64,000 nucleotides of DNA from Thauera aromatica K172 (lineage in GTDB: Bacteria > Pseudomonadota > Gammaproteobacteria > Burkholderiales > Rhodocyclaceae): assembly GCF_003030465.1 (NCBI RefSeq), contig NZ_CP028339.1:2604001-2668000 (forward strand). The letters run 5' to 3'. The translations under genes were made by a program, and so were the position numbers. Positions 11,241 through 21,522 of the stretch are shown one piece after another; the first letter of the stretch is position 1, and every line of letters starts with the position of its first letter. Under the pieces are notes generated by a model. The model searched no databases and was not told the DNA's origin. It saw only the letters and a list, made by a program, of their open reading frames with translations.

Positions 11241-13688
11241 ATGGCTCCGAATACACACATACGTCTGATTCCACTGTTGCTGCTGTGCATCTCCAGCACC
11301 GGCTTCGCCGCCGGCCTGCCGCCGCTCGAAGTGTCGCCCGAGTTGCTGCGCGGCCGCCTGCCGGCCCCCGCCCAGCCGCGGGCGAAAACCCCTCCGCCGA
11401 CGAAGCCTGCGCCTGTGCAGGCTCCTGCACCCGCGCCGCAGGCCGCGGGCAACGGCAGCCCGCCGGCCGCCGCACCGCAGCGCCAGGCGCCGCCCGCTCC
11501 CCTGCCCCCCGGCACGACCGCCGTCAGCGCACTGCGCATCCACGGTTCGCGCAGCATCGAGCTGGTCGCCGACGGGGAGGCCGAGTTGCAGCGCGACGAC
11601 CTGGTGCTGACCGCCGACAAGATGACCTACCGCGAGCCCACCGACGAGGCCATCGCCGAAGGCAATGTCCTTCTCCGCCAGGGCGAGGACACGATCGCCG
11701 GCCCGCGCGCCACCCTGGTCGTCGGCGCGCACACGGGTCAGTTCGAGTCGCCGCGCTACACCTTGTCGCGCGAACGCGATCCGCGGGTTGCGGGCGACGC
11801 CCTGCGCTCGGTGTCGGGCAGCGGCGAAGCCGACCTGCTCAGGCTCGAAGGCGAGAACCAGTTCCGCCTGGAAAACGCGACCTGGACGACCTGCCAGGCC
11901 ACCGACCCCGACTGGTACATCAAGGCCCGCGAACTCGAGCTCGACTACGACCGCGAAGTGGGCACCGCCCGCGGCAGCTCGATCGTGTTCAAGGACGTGC
12001 CGATCTTCTGGATGCCGTGGGCCGAGTTCCCGCTCACCGCCCAGCGCCAGTCGGGCCTGCTGCCGCCGACCTTCGGCACGTCGAACAAGACCGGCCTCGA
12101 CTTCACCCAGCCCTATTACTGGAACATCGCCCCCAACTACGACGCCACCCTCGCCCCGCGCTTGATGAGCCGGCGCGGGCTGCAGCTGGGCGGTGAATTC
12201 CGCTACCTCGGCGAGGACTACCGCGGCACCAGCCGCGTCGAATGGATGGCGAAGGACAAGACCACCGGGGAGGAGCGCCGCCTGGGCTCGGTCCAGCACC
12301 AGCACCGGATCGCCCCCAACCTCTACGGCTCACTCGACCTCAACGCGGTTTCCGACGACAGCTATTTCGAGGACCTGTCCTCGCGCATCGGCGTGGCCTC
12401 GCGCGTCAACCTGCTGCGCGAAGGGCGCCTGATCTACACCGGCGGCTGGTGGAACGCCTCGGCGCTGGCGCAGAGCTACCAGACGCTCAACCCCGACCCC
12501 GACACGCGCAACATCTCCCCCTACCGCCGCCTGCCGCAGCTGCAGCTGTCGGCGCTGCGGCCGGACCTGCCGGGCGGGCTGTCGGCGGCGCTCAAGACCG
12601 AGTACGTCCGCTTCGAACACCCCGATGCGGACACGGACAAGGACGAAGCCGCCCGCGCCGTCGCCTATCCCCAGCTCTCGCTGCCGCTCGAAGGCGCGGC
12701 CTGGTTCCTGACGCCCAAGGCCGGCGTCCACCACACCCGCTACGACGTCGAGCGCTCGCCGCTCAACGCCGCGGCACGCGACTCGATTTCGCGCACGGTG
12801 CCGATCCTCTCGGTCGACTCGGGCCTCTTCTTCGAACGCGAAACCCGCATCTTCGACGGCGACTACCTGCAGACGCTCGAACCGCGGCTGTACTACCTGC
12901 GCATTCCCTCGCGCCGACAGGACGACATTCCGCTGTTCGACACCAGCCGCCTGGACGTCGGCTTCACCCAGCTGTTTGCCGAAAACCGCTACTCGGGCAG
13001 CGACCGCATCGGCGACGCCAACGATCTGACCGCCACCCTGACTACCCGCTTCATCGAGGCCGGAACCGGCATCGAGCGCCTGCGCGCGCTGATCGGCCAG
13101 CGCTACTACTTCTCGGACCAGGAAGTCTACCTTTTCGACCGCGACGAGCTGCGCACGGCCGGCAACGGCGCCGAGCTGCTCGGTGGGCTCGGCGGGCGGC
13201 TGACGAGGACGCTGTCGCTCGACTCCTACGTCCAGTACAACACCGACACCCGCGAAACCGAGCGCTTCAACGCCAGCCTGCGCTACCAGCCCGGCTTCGC
13301 CAAGGCGCTCAACCTCAGCTACCGCTACGCGCCGAACCTGCGCATCGCCGAAAACATCGTCGGCCTCGAGGATGTCGATGTCTCCGGACAATGGCCGATC
13401 GGGCGCGGCTGGTACGGCGTCGGCCGCCTCACCCATTCCCTCGAGGAAAACCGCCTCACCGAAGCCATCGGCGGGCTCGAATACGACGGCGGCTGCTGGG
13501 CGTTCCGGGTGGCGATCCACCGCTTCGCGATCGACGAGAACGACGTCACCAAGGCCGTTTTCATCCAACTCGAACTCAACGACCTCGCCAGCATCGGCTC
13601 CAACCCGATCGGCCTGATCACGCGCAGCGTGCCGGGCTATGGCAAGATCAACGACTCCTCGTCCGACCGCGTCTTCGGCTCGGAATAA
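11241..13688 (+). CDS. lptD: LPS-assembly protein LptD
   Basis: This is the outer-membrane beta-barrel of about 815 residues that inserts lipopolysaccharide into the outer leaflet with LptE. A signal peptide (about 1-23, MAPNTHIRLIPLLLLCISSTGFA) is followed by a Pro/Ala-rich linker (about 33-90), then an OstA/LptA-like periplasmic jellyroll (from about 95, ISVSALRIHGSRSIELVADGEA region), then the barrel. Cys pairs are visible in TWTTCQATDPDWY and YDGGCWAFR; the family forms inter-domain disulfides. ATG 11241 precedes the signal peptide; the frame from 11097 overlaps amgK. It heads the conserved lptD-surA-pdxA-rsmA operon; its partner LptE is encoded at 50892. Confidence 0.94.
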   Translation: MAPNTHIRLIPLLLLCISSTGFAAGLPPLEVSPELLRGRLPAPAQPRAKTPPPTKPAPVQAPAPAPQAAGNGSPPAAAPQRQAPPAPLPPGTTAVSALRIHGSRSIELVADGEAELQRDDLVLTADKMTYREPTDEAIAEGNVLLRQGEDTIAGPRATLVVGAHTGQFESPRYTLSRERDPRVAGDALRSVSGSGEADLLRLEGENQFRLENATWTTCQATDPDWYIKARELELDYDREVGTARGSSIVFKDVPIFWMPWAEFPLTAQRQSGLLPPTFGTSNKTGLDFTQPYYWNIAPNYDATLAPRLMSRRGLQLGGEFRYLGEDYRGTSRVEWMAKDKTTGEERRLGSVQHQHRIAPNLYGSLDLNAVSDDSYFEDLSSRIGVASRVNLLREGRLIYTGGWWNASALAQSYQTLNPDPDTRNISPYRRLPQLQLSALRPDLPGGLSAALKTEYVRFEHPDADTDKDEAARAVAYPQLSLPLEGAAWFLTPKAGVHHTRYDVERSPLNAAARDSISRTVPILSVDSGLFFERETRIFDGDYLQTLEPRLYYLRIPSRRQDDIPLFDTSRLDVGFTQLFAENRYSGSDRIGDANDLTATLTTRFIEAGTGIERLRALIGQRYYFSDQEVYLFDRDELRTAGNGAELLGGLGGRLTRTLSLDSYVQYNTDTRETERFNASLRYQPGFAKALNLSYRYAPNLRIAENIVGLEDVDVSGQWPIGRGWYGVGRLTHSLEENRLTEAIGGLEYDGGCWAFRVAIHRFAIDENDVTKAVFIQLELNDLASIGSNPIGLITRSVPGYGKINDSSSDRVFGSE

Positions 13689-13713
13689 GCTCCGGTACGC
13701 GACTCCACAGCCA

Positions 13714-15042
13714 ATGAACATGACCCGTCCTTTCTCCCGCACCCCTCTCGCCGTCACCTTTGCCCTCGCCCTCGGCGCCGCGGCGCTCGGCCTGCCCGCC
13801 CACGCCGCCCCGCGCGCGGTGGAAGTCGACCGCATCGTCGCGGTGGTCGACAACGAGGTCATCACCTCCTTGCAACTGCGCGACCGCATCGCCCAGACCG
13901 AACGCCAGCTGCGCCGCCAGGGCGTGGAGCTGCCGCCGATGGAAGTGCTCGAACGCCAGCTCCTCGAACGCCTGATCGTCGAGCGCGCCCAGATCCAGCG
14001 CGCGCGGGAAAGCGCCCTGCGGATCGACGACGCCACGCTCGAACGCGCCATCGAACGCATCGCCTCGGGCAACAAGCTCTCCCTCGACCAGTTGCGCGCA
14101 ACCCTGGCGCAGGACGGTGTGGCCTGGGACCGCTTCCGCGAAGAGATCCGCACCGAGATCCTGCTCACCCGCCTGCGCGAGCGCGAAGTCGACAGCCGCA
14201 TCGTGGTCACCGACGCCGAAATCGACAACTTCATCGCCACCAACCCGGACGCGTTCAGCGGCGAGGAATTCGCCGTCGCCCACATTCTGCTGCGCACGCC
14301 CGAAGGCGCCACCCCGCAGCAGGTCGAGGCGGTGCGGCGGCGTGCCGAGCAGACCATGGCGCGGCTGCGCTCGGGCGAGGATTTCGCCCGCGTCGCCGCC
14401 GAAGTTTCCGACGCTCCGGACGGCCTGTCCGGCGGCGCCCTGGGCTGGCGCCGGCTCGACCGCCTGCCCGGGCTGTTCGCCGAGGCCGTGCGCGGCATGC
14501 AACCCGGCAGCACCTCGCCGATCCTGCGCAGCGCCGCCGGGCTGCACATCGTGCGCCTGATCGACCGCCGCGGCGGTGGCGTGGACACGATGCAGCAGCT
14601 CGAACAGACCCGCGCCCGCCACATCCTGATCCGCAGCTCCGAAGTGCTCTCCGACAGCGATGCCGAAGCCCGCCTCCTCGGCCTGCGCGAACGCGCGCTC
14701 AACGGCACCGACTTCGGCGAGCTGGCGAAGGCCAATTCGGCGGATCTGTCCGCGGCCAAGGGCGGCGACCTGGGCTGGGTCAATCCCGGCGACACCGTCC
14801 CCGAATTCGAGCGCGCGATGAATTCGCTGCAGCCGGGCGAGATCAGCCCGCCGGTGAAGTCGCCGTTCGGCTGGCACCTGATCCAGGTCGTCGAACGGCG
14901 GCTGCAGGACGTCACCGACGAGCGCAAGCGCAACGCCGCACGGATGGCGCTGCGCGAGCGCAAGGCCGACGAAGCCTATGAGGACTGGGTGCGCCAGCTG
15001 CGCGACAGCACCTACGTCGACTACCGTCTCGAGCAGGAATGA
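13714..15042 (+). CDS. surA: Periplasmic peptidyl-prolyl isomerase and chaperone SurA
   Basis: This is a periplasmic chaperone of about 442 residues for outer-membrane proteins. It shows a signal peptide ending near AHA (about residue 31), the SurA N-terminal chaperone module (VDRIVAVVDNEVITSLQL onward), then two parvulin domains, the first starting near FAVAHILLRTPEG and the second near RARHILIRSSEV, each with the GGxLGW-type motif (GGALGWRRLD, GGDLGWVNPGD). The start may be ATG 13714 or 13720. It sits 25 bases after lptD, whose product is a classic SurA client, and overlaps pdxA by ATGA. Confidence 0.95.
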   Translation: MNMTRPFSRTPLAVTFALALGAAALGLPAHAAPRAVEVDRIVAVVDNEVITSLQLRDRIAQTERQLRRQGVELPPMEVLERQLLERLIVERAQIQRARESALRIDDATLERAIERIASGNKLSLDQLRATLAQDGVAWDRFREEIRTEILLTRLREREVDSRIVVTDAEIDNFIATNPDAFSGEEFAVAHILLRTPEGATPQQVEAVRRRAEQTMARLRSGEDFARVAAEVSDAPDGLSGGALGWRRLDRLPGLFAEAVRGMQPGSTSPILRSAAGLHIVRLIDRRGGGVDTMQQLEQTRARHILIRSSEVLSDSDAEARLLGLRERALNGTDFGELAKANSADLSAAKGGDLGWVNPGDTVPEFERAMNSLQPGEISPPVKSPFGWHLIQVVERRLQDVTDERKRNAARMALRERKADEAYEDWVRQLRDSTYVDYRLEQE

Positions 15043-16052
15043 GCGCACGCGCCGCCGCCGGCCGGCCACAGATCGCCGTCACCAGCGGTGAGCCGGCCGG
15101 CATCGGCCCCGAGCTGTGCGTCCGCCTCGCCGAGCGGAGCTGGCCGGCGCGCGTGGTCGTGCTCGGCGACCTCGGCCTGATCCGCGACCGCGCCGCGGCG
15201 ATCGGCAGCGCGGCGCGCGTCCGCCTGTGGCAGGCGGATGCGGAGCCCGAACCGGGCACGCTCGAAGTCCTGCACCGGCCGCTCGCCGCGCCCTCCCGCC
15301 CCGGCCGCCTCGATCCGGCCAACGGCGCCTACGTGCTCGGCCTGCTCGACCGCGCGATCGCCGGCTGCCTCGCCGGCGAATTCGCCGCGATGGTCACCGC
15401 GCCGGTGCATAAAGGGGTGATCTGCGAAGGCCTGGGGGCGGCCGCGACGATGCCCTTTTCCGGCCACACCGAATACCTCGCCGCCAAGACCGGCACGCCG
15501 CGCGTCGTGATGATGCTGGTCGGCGGCGGGCTGCGTGTGGCCCTGGTCACCACCCACCTGCCGCTCGCCGCGGTGGCGGCGGCGATCACCCCGGCGGCAG
15601 TGGAGGACACCCTGCGCATCCTGCACGCCGACCTCGTCCGCCACTTCGGCCTGGCGGCACCGCGTATCCTCGTCGCCGGACTCAACCCCCATGCGGGCGA
15701 AGGCGGCCACATGGGGCGCGAGGAAATCGACGTCCTCCTCCCGGTGCTGGACAAGCTGCGCGCCGAGGGCATGGAACTCGCCGGCCCGCTGCCGGCCGAC
15801 ACCTTGTTCGTGCCCCACACCCTGGCGCAGGGCGATGCGGTGCTGGCGATGTACCACGACCAGGGCCTGCCGGTGCTCAAGCACGCCAGCTTCGGCGGCG
15901 GCGTCAACGTCACCCTCGGCCTGCCGATCGTGCGCACCTCGGTCGACCACGGCACCGCGCTGGACCTGGCCGGCAGCGGCCGCGCCGACCCCGGGAGCCT
16001 GTTCGCCGCCGTGGACCTGGCGATCGCGATGGCCGCCGCGCGCGCCTCCTGA
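15039..16052 (+). CDS. pdxA: 4-hydroxythreonine-4-phosphate dehydrogenase
   Basis: This is a pyridoxal-phosphate biosynthesis enzyme of 337 residues that oxidises 4-phosphohydroxy-L-threonine with NAD(P) and a divalent metal. Motifs seen are [13 protein letters not shown] at the N-terminus, [16 protein letters not shown] with a metal His, [13 protein letters not shown] and [11 protein letters not shown]. The ATG overlaps the surA stop (ATGA), indicating translational coupling in the lptD-surA-pdxA-rsmA operon. The length is normal. Confidence 0.95.
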   Translation: MSARAAAGRPQIAVTSGEPAGIGPELCVRLAERSWPARVVVLGDLGLIRDRAAAIGSAARVRLWQADAEPEPGTLEVLHRPLAAPSRPGRLDPANGAYVLGLLDRAIAGCLAGEFAAMVTAPVHKGVICEGLGAAATMPFSGHTEYLAAKTGTPRVVMMLVGGGLRVALVTTHLPLAAVAAAITPAAVEDTLRILHADLVRHFGLAAPRILVAGLNPHAGEGGHMGREEIDVLLPVLDKLRAEGMELAGPLPADTLFVPHTLAQGDAVLAMYHDQGLPVLKHASFGGGVNVTLGLPIVRTSVDHGTALDLAGSGRADPGSLFAAVDLAIAMAAARAS

Positions 16053-16071
16053 GCGCCGCACAAGGAAACCG

Positions 16072-16875
16072 ATGCACGATTTCGACACCGACGGCCACCG
16101 CGCGCGCAAGCGCTTCGGCCAGAACTTCCTCTCCGACCCCAACATCATCCGCCGCATCATCGACGCCATCCGCCCGCAGGCCGGTGAGTCGATGGTCGAG
16201 ATCGGTCCCGGCCTGGGGGCGATGACGGCGCCGCTGATCGAGCGCCTCGGCCACCTCCACGTGGTCGAGATCGACCGCGATCTGATCGCGCGCCTGCGCG
16301 AGCGCTATTCTCCGGCGCAGCTCACGATCCACGAAGGCGATGCGCTGAAGTTCGACTTCGCCAGTCTGGGCGGCGAGGAGGAAAAACCGCTGCGCATCGT
16401 CGGCAACCTGCCGTACAACATCTCGACGCCGATCCTGTTCCACCTCGCCGGGTTCGCCGAACGCGTCAAGGACATGACCTTCATGCTGCAAAAGGAGGTG
16501 GTGATGCGCATGGTGGCCGCGCCCCGCACCGAGGAGTACGGGCGGCTGTCGGTGATGCTGCAGTACCGCTTCCGCATGGGGCGGCTGTTCGATGTGCCGC
16601 CCGGCGCCTTCCGCCCGGCACCGAAAGTGATGTCGAGCATCGTGCGCATGGCGCCGCTGCCGCCCGAAGAGCTCGGCGCACAGGACGAGGCCCTGCTCGG
16701 GCGCATCGTCACCGCCGCCTTCGGCCAGCGCCGCAAGACGCTGAAGAACACCCTGCGCGAATTCGTCACCGAAGCCGATTTCGAGGCCCTCGGCATCGAC
16801 TCCGGGCTGCGCGGCGAAAAGCTGTCGCTGGCGCAATTCGTCGCCATCGCCAACCACTGCAGCGCCCGGCGCTGA
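16072..16875 (+). CDS. rsmA: 16S rRNA dimethyladenosine transferase (KsgA)
   Basis: This is the SAM-dependent methyltransferase of 267 residues that dimethylates two adjacent adenines near the 3' end of 16S rRNA. It shows [16 protein letters not shown] at the N-terminus, the SAM-binding [14 protein letters not shown], and the catalytic NLPYNIS motif. ATG 16072 gives the standard N-terminus, so I rejected the upstream extension inside pdxA. It is the last gene of the operon and converges with dnaE across 25 bases. Confidence 0.95.
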   Translation: MHDFDTDGHRARKRFGQNFLSDPNIIRRIIDAIRPQAGESMVEIGPGLGAMTAPLIERLGHLHVVEIDRDLIARLRERYSPAQLTIHEGDALKFDFASLGGEEEKPLRIVGNLPYNISTPILFHLAGFAERVKDMTFMLQKEVVMRMVAAPRTEEYGRLSVMLQYRFRMGRLFDVPPGAFRPAPKVMSSIVRMAPLPPEELGAQDEALLGRIVTAAFGQRRKTLKNTLREFVTEADFEALGIDSGLRGEKLSLAQFVAIANHCSARR

Positions 16876-16886
16876 GCCGGAGCCGT

Positions 16887-16900
16887 CCGCCCCCGGGCGG
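16887..16900. terminator. Short hairpin between convergent rsmA and dnaE
   Basis: CCGCCC-CC-GGGCGG forms a 6-bp GC stem between the two convergent stop codons. There is no U-tract on either strand, so it is at best a weak or factor-dependent terminator shared by both genes. Confidence 0.3.
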
Positions 16901-19900
16901 CTAAGCGTAAATCACTTCGACCGCCTCCGGCGCGAGGTCTTCGCGCAGCGCGTCGAGCAGCGCGTCGTCGAGCCGTACCCGCCAGCGCTCGCCGAACAGC
17001 AGCTCGGCTTCGGCGGCGGCATTGCGGTAACGGAGACGGACCGGGCAGCCCTCGGCGCGGAACGGCTCGAGCAGGCCTTGCAGGCGGCCGACTGCGGCGG
17101 CGGCACTGCCGGCCCCGCCATCGAGACACAAGCGCAGCGCGCGGGCGAAGCGGCCGCGTGCCTCGCCCAGGGTCAGCAGGCGCTCGGCAACGATGCGCAG
17201 CCCGCCGGAGAACTCGTCGTTGCTGACCTTGCCCTCGACCACCAGCACTTCGTCGGTGACGATCTTGCCGCGGTTGGCATCGAGCACTTCGGAATACACT
17301 GCGACTTCGCGCGGCTCGCTGCCGTCGTCGAGCTGCACGAACGCCATCTTGCCGCGAGCCCCCATCTTGGTGCGCACCTCCATGACCACCCCGGCGAGCA
17401 TCGTGAGGTCGCGCGAAGGCTCGAGCTGGGCCAGGGTACGGCGCACGAAGCGGCGCACCTCAGCCTTGAAGGCGTTGAACGGGTGGCCGGAGAGAAAGAA
17501 GCCGATCGCGAGCTTTTCTTCCTTCAGCCGCTCGCGCTCGGTCCACGGCCGGACCTTCGCGAACTCGGGCGCGGCACCGGCCGCCTCCGGAATCAGGTCG
17601 AACAGCCCGCCCTGCAGCGCGTTGGCCGCGGCCTGCTCGGCCGCTTCCATCGCCAGCGCCACGGTCGCCATCAGCTGGGCACGGTCCAGCCCCTGGTGGC
17701 CGGCGAGCGTGTCCATCGCCCCGGCGCGGATCAGCGCCTCGATCACGCGGCGGTTGACCAGGCGCCGGTCCGTCCGCTCGCAGAAGTCGAACAGGTCGCG
17801 GAACTCGCCGCCCTTTTCGCCGCCCTTTTCGCCCCCTTTCTGCCGTGCGGCGAGGATCGCCCGTACCGCCGGCTCGCCCACCCCCTTCACCGCGCCCAGG
17901 CCGTAGCGGATGGTCTTGCGGTCCACCGGGACGAAGCGGTAGTCGGAGGCATTGACGTCCGGCGGCAGCACCGCGATCTTGTTGGCGACGGTATCCTCGT
18001 AGAAGATCTTGACCGTGTCGGTGTTGTCCAGGTCGGACGACATCGTCGCCGCCATGAAGGCCGCACAGTGGTGGGCCTTGAGCCAGGCGGTGTGGTAGGT
18101 GACCACCGCGTAGGCCGCGGTGTGCGACTTGTTGAAGCCGTACTCCGCGAACTTGGTCATGAGGTCGAAGAGCTGTTCGGCGAGCGCCGGGTCGTAGCCC
18201 TTCTGCTTCGCCCCCTCGGCGATGGTGGCGCGGTGCTTGGCCATCTCCTCGGGCTTCTTCTTGCCCATCGCGCGGCGCAGCATGTCGGCGCCGCCCAGAG
18301 TGTAGCCGCCGATGATCTGGCTGATCTGCATCACCTGTTCCTGATACACGATCACGCCGTAGGTCGGCTCCAGGCAGGCTTTGAGGTCGGGGTGGAAGTA
18401 GTCGATCTCCTGCTGGCCCTTCTTGCGCAGGATGAAGTCGTCCACCATGCCCGAGCCGAGCGGCCCCGGGCGGTAGAGCGCGAGCACCGCGATGATGTCC
18501 TCGAAGCGGTCGGGAGCGAGCTTCTTCAAGAGCTTCTTCATGCCGTCCGATTCGACCTGGAAGATCGCCGTGGTGTTGGCGTCCTTCAGGATCTGGTAGG
18601 CGGCGGGGTCCTCGAAGCCCAGGCTCATCAGCTCGGGCCGGCTGCCCTCCAGGCGGGCCACGTACTCCAGCGCGAGTTCGATGATGGTGAGGTTGCGCAG
18701 GCCGAGGAAGTCGAACTTGACCAGGCCGACGGCTTCGACATCGTCCTTGTCGAACTGCGACACCGGCGTGGCATCCTCGCCGTCGGCGATGTAGAGCGGG
18801 CAGAAGTCGGTGAGCTTGCCAGGCGCGATCAGCACGCCGCCGGCGTGCATGCCGACGTTGCGGGAGAGCCCTTCCAGCGGCTGGGCGAGGCTCCACAGGT
18901 CGCGCACCGATTCGCCGTCGTTGCCGTCGGCCATCATGTCGCCGATCTGCGGCTCCAGCTCGTAGGCCTTGGCGAGCGAGACGGGCTTGGCGCCCTCGAT
19001 CGGAATCAGCTTCGAGAGGCGGTCGCACAGGCCGTAGGGCAGGTCGAGCACGCGGCCGACGTCGCGCACCACCGCCTTCGAGGCCATGGTACCGAAAGTG
19101 GCGATCTGGCTCACCGCATCCTTGCCGTAGCGCTCGCGCACGTATTCGATGACGCGGTAGCGGTTGTCCTGGCAGAAGTCGATGTCGAAGTCGGGCATCG
19201 ACACCCGCTCCGGGTTGAGGAAGCGCTCGAACAGCAGCGCGTATTCGAGCGGGTCGAGGTCGGTGATGTCGAGCGAATAGGCGACGAGCGAGCCCGCGCC
19301 CGAGCCGCGGCCCGGCCCCACCGGCACGCCGTTGTTTTTGCCCCAGCGGATGAAGTCGGCCACGATCAGGAAGTAGCCGGGGAAACCCATCTGGATGATG
19401 GTGTCGGTCTCGAACTTCAAGCGCTGCTCGTAGCGCGGACGCTGCTTCTCGCGTTCCTCGGGGTGCGGGTAGAGCTGGGCGAGGCGCCGCTCGAGGCCGG
19501 CCTTGGCTTCCGCGATCAGGAAGTCGTCCAGGGTCATGCCTTCGGGCGTCGGGAACAGCGGCAGGAAGTTCTTGCCCAGTTGCACCGTCAGCGAGCAGCG
19601 GCGCGCGATCTCGACCGCGTTGTCGAGCGCCTCGGGGAGGTCGGCGAAGAGTTCGCACATCTCGGCCTGGCTCTTGAGGTACTGCTCCTCGGTGAACTCA
19701 CGCGGCCGGCGCTTGTCGGCGAGCACGTAGCCCTGGGCGATGCAGACGCGCGCTTCGTGGGCCTTGAAGTCCTCGCGCTTGAGGAACTGCACCGGGTGGG
19801 TCGCGACCACCGGCAGGCCGAGCCGGGCAGCGATGTCCACCGCGTGGCGGATGTAGCTCTCGGTGCCGGGATGGCCGGCGCGCTGGATCTCGATGTAGAA

Positions 19901-20449
19901 GGCGTCGGGAAAGCGCCGCGCCCAATCGGCGGCGAGCTGGGCGGCGAGCTCGCCGTTGCCGGCGGCCAGTGCCGCGCCGATATCGCCGTCCAGCGCCCCG
20001 GACAGGCACAGCAGCCCGCTCGCGGCGCCGTCGTCGAACCATTCGCGGCGCATCTCGGCGCGGCCGCGATACTTGTTGTCGAGATAGGCACGTGTCAGCA
20101 GTGCGCAGAGCTGGCCGTAACCGGCCCGGTCGCGGCAGATCAGCAGCACACGAAAAGGCTTGTCGCGCTCGGCCTCGTTCTGGATCCAGGCGTCGACGCC
20201 GATGATCGGCTTGATCCCCTTGGCGCGCGCCCCCTTGTAGAACTTGACCATGCCGAACAGGTTGGCGAGGTCGGAGATCCCGAGCGCCGGCATGCCCTCA
20301 GCCGCAGCGCTGGCGATGGCCGGATCGAGCTGGACGATGCCGTCGGTGATCGAGTACTCGGAATGCAGGCGGAGGTGTACGAAGCGTGGAGCGCTCGGCA
20401 CCAGGCTCGGCTCGGCCTGGAGGGCGGCGGGGGCGGGGGCAGAATTCAT
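16901..20449 (-). CDS. dnaE: DNA polymerase III alpha subunit
   Basis: This is the replicative polymerase catalytic subunit, 1182 residues. It shows the N-terminal PHP domain (FVHLRLHSEYSITDG), the C-family palm with catalytic aspartates in PDFDIDFCQDNR, the KKPEEM...NKSHTAAYAVVTY region of the fingers, and a C-terminal OB-fold (LAGVVMEVRTKMGARGKMAFVQLDD). A short KGGE repeat near residue 875 comes from a 12-bp tandem repeat. The length agrees with betaproteobacterial DnaE1. The long plus-strand open frame opposite it (17078-21577) is an antisense shadow of codon bias. Confidence 0.96.
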   Translation of the reverse strand: MNSAPAPAALQAEPSLVPSAPRFVHLRLHSEYSITDGIVQLDPAIASAAAEGMPALGISDLANLFGMVKFYKGARAKGIKPIIGVDAWIQNEAERDKPFRVLLICRDRAGYGQLCALLTRAYLDNKYRGRAEMRREWFDDGAASGLLCLSGALDGDIGAALAAGNGELAAQLAADWARRFPDAFYIEIQRAGHPGTESYIRHAVDIAARLGLPVVATHPVQFLKREDFKAHEARVCIAQGYVLADKRRPREFTEEQYLKSQAEMCELFADLPEALDNAVEIARRCSLTVQLGKNFLPLFPTPEGMTLDDFLIAEAKAGLERRLAQLYPHPEEREKQRPRYEQRLKFETDTIIQMGFPGYFLIVADFIRWGKNNGVPVGPGRGSGAGSLVAYSLDITDLDPLEYALLFERFLNPERVSMPDFDIDFCQDNRYRVIEYVRERYGKDAVSQIATFGTMASKAVVRDVGRVLDLPYGLCDRLSKLIPIEGAKPVSLAKAYELEPQIGDMMADGNDGESVRDLWSLAQPLEGLSRNVGMHAGGVLIAPGKLTDFCPLYIADGEDATPVSQFDKDDVEAVGLVKFDFLGLRNLTIIELALEYVARLEGSRPELMSLGFEDPAAYQILKDANTTAIFQVESDGMKKLLKKLAPDRFEDIIAVLALYRPGPLGSGMVDDFILRKKGQQEIDYFHPDLKACLEPTYGVIVYQEQVMQISQIIGGYTLGGADMLRRAMGKKKPEEMAKHRATIAEGAKQKGYDPALAEQLFDLMTKFAEYGFNKSHTAAYAVVTYHTAWLKAHHCAAFMAATMSSDLDNTDTVKIFYEDTVANKIAVLPPDVNASDYRFVPVDRKTIRYGLGAVKGVGEPAVRAILAARQKGGEKGGEKGGEFRDLFDFCERTDRRLVNRRVIEALIRAGAMDTLAGHQGLDRAQLMATVALAMEAAEQAAANALQGGLFDLIPEAAGAAPEFAKVRPWTERERLKEEKLAIGFFLSGHPFNAFKAEVRRFVRRTLAQLEPSRDLTMLAGVVMEVRTKMGARGKMAFVQLDDGSEPREVAVYSEVLDANRGKIVTDEVLVVEGKVSNDEFSGGLRIVAERLLTLGEARGRFARALRLCLDGGAGSAAAAVGRLQGLLEPFRAEGCPVRLRYRNAAAEAELLFGERWRVRLDDALLDALREDLAPEAVEVIYA
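17807..17840. repeat. 12-bp tandem repeat inside dnaE
   Basis: Two exact units of GCCGCCCTTTTC (17807-17818 and 17819-17830) plus a partial third encode KGGEKGGEKGGE on the minus strand. The unit keeps reading frame. Confidence 0.8.
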
Positions 20450-20503
20450 GGACCGGATTTTACCCGAGCCCGCGCCGCCTCCCGCGCCCGATCGGTACCC
20501 CGC

Positions 20504-21478
20504 TCAGGGCAGCAGCACAGTCGAGCCGGTGGTGCGGCGCGCTTCGAGGTCGCGATGGGCCTGCGCCGCGTCCTTCAGCGCATAGCGCTGGTTGATCGCG
20601 ACCTTCACCTTGCCCGACTCCACCACCTCGAACAGCTCGCCGGCCCTCATGAGCAGTTCGGCACGGCTGGCGATGTAGTCGAACAGGCCCGGGCGGGTCA
20701 CATACACCGACCCCGCCTTCGCCAGCAGCGCGCAGTCGAAGGGCGCGACCGCACCGGTGGCGTTGCCGAAGCTCACCATCATGCCGCGGCGGCGCAGGCA
20801 GGACAGCGAATCGATGAAAGTATCCCGTCCCACCGAGTCGTACACCACCGCCACCCCTTCCCCGCCGGTGATTTCACGCACCCGTGCGGGAAAGCGCTCG
20901 CGCGTGTAGACGATGACGTGGTCGCAGCCGAGCGCACGCGCCTGCACGGCCTTGTCGTCGTTGCCCACGGTGCCGATCACGGTGGCGCCGAGCAGCTTCG
21001 CCCACTGCACCATGATCGAGCCGACGCCGCCGGCTGCGGCATGGATCAGCACGGTGTCACCGGCCTGCACCGGGTAGGTGCTGCGCAACAGGTATTGGGC
21101 GGTGATCCCCTGCAGCATCATTGCCGCGCCCTGCTCGAAAGAAATTCCGCCAGGCAGGCGGACCAGGTGCGCGGCGGCAATGTTGCGCGCCTCGGCATAC
21201 GCACCGAGCGGCCCGCTGGTGTAGGCGACGCGGTCCCCGGGGGCGAATTCAGCACCCCCCTCGCCGACCGCCTCGACCACGCCGGCCGCCTCCAGGCCCA
21301 GCCCGGACGGCAGCGCCAGCGGATAGAGCCCGCTGCGGTGATAGGTGTCGATGTAGTTCAGCCCCACCGCGTGGTGGCGTACCCGGACTTCGCCCGCGGC
21401 GGGCGCGGGCAGTGCCACCGCCTCCCACTGCAGGACTTCGGGACCGCCGGTGCGATGAAAGCGGATTGCATGGTTCAT
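20504..21478 (-). CDS. qor: Zinc-free NADPH:quinone oxidoreductase (MDR family)
   Basis: This is a 324-residue medium-chain dehydrogenase/reductase of the quinone oxidoreductase type, which reduces quinones with NADPH. It has a GroES-like N-terminal half (GEVRVRHHAVGLNYIDTYHRSGLYP), and the NADP-binding Rossmann segment VLIHAAAGGVGSIMVQWAK. The catalytic zinc ligands of alcohol dehydrogenases are absent, as in Qor. It is probably monocistronic, with 54 bases to dnaE upstream on the map. The true substrate cannot be read from sequence. Confidence 0.88.
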   Translation of the reverse strand: MNHAIRFHRTGGPEVLQWEAVALPAPAAGEVRVRHHAVGLNYIDTYHRSGLYPLALPSGLGLEAAGVVEAVGEGGAEFAPGDRVAYTSGPLGAYAEARNIAAAHLVRLPGGISFEQGAAMMLQGITAQYLLRSTYPVQAGDTVLIHAAAGGVGSIMVQWAKLLGATVIGTVGNDDKAVQARALGCDHVIVYTRERFPARVREITGGEGVAVVYDSVGRDTFIDSLSCLRRRGMMVSFGNATGAVAPFDCALLAKAGSVYVTRPGLFDYIASRAELLMRAGELFEVVESGKVKVAINQRYALKDAAQAHRDLEARRTTGSTVLLP

Positions 21479-21522
21479 GGATGGCTCCTTCGGGAAAGAT
21501 GGCCGGCGCCGGGCTTCCGGCC

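Noticed and set aside
11138-11620. N-terminal extension of AmgK
   Set aside because: It would overlap the divergent lptD signal-peptide region and has no family similarity; a ribosome site supports TTG 11137.
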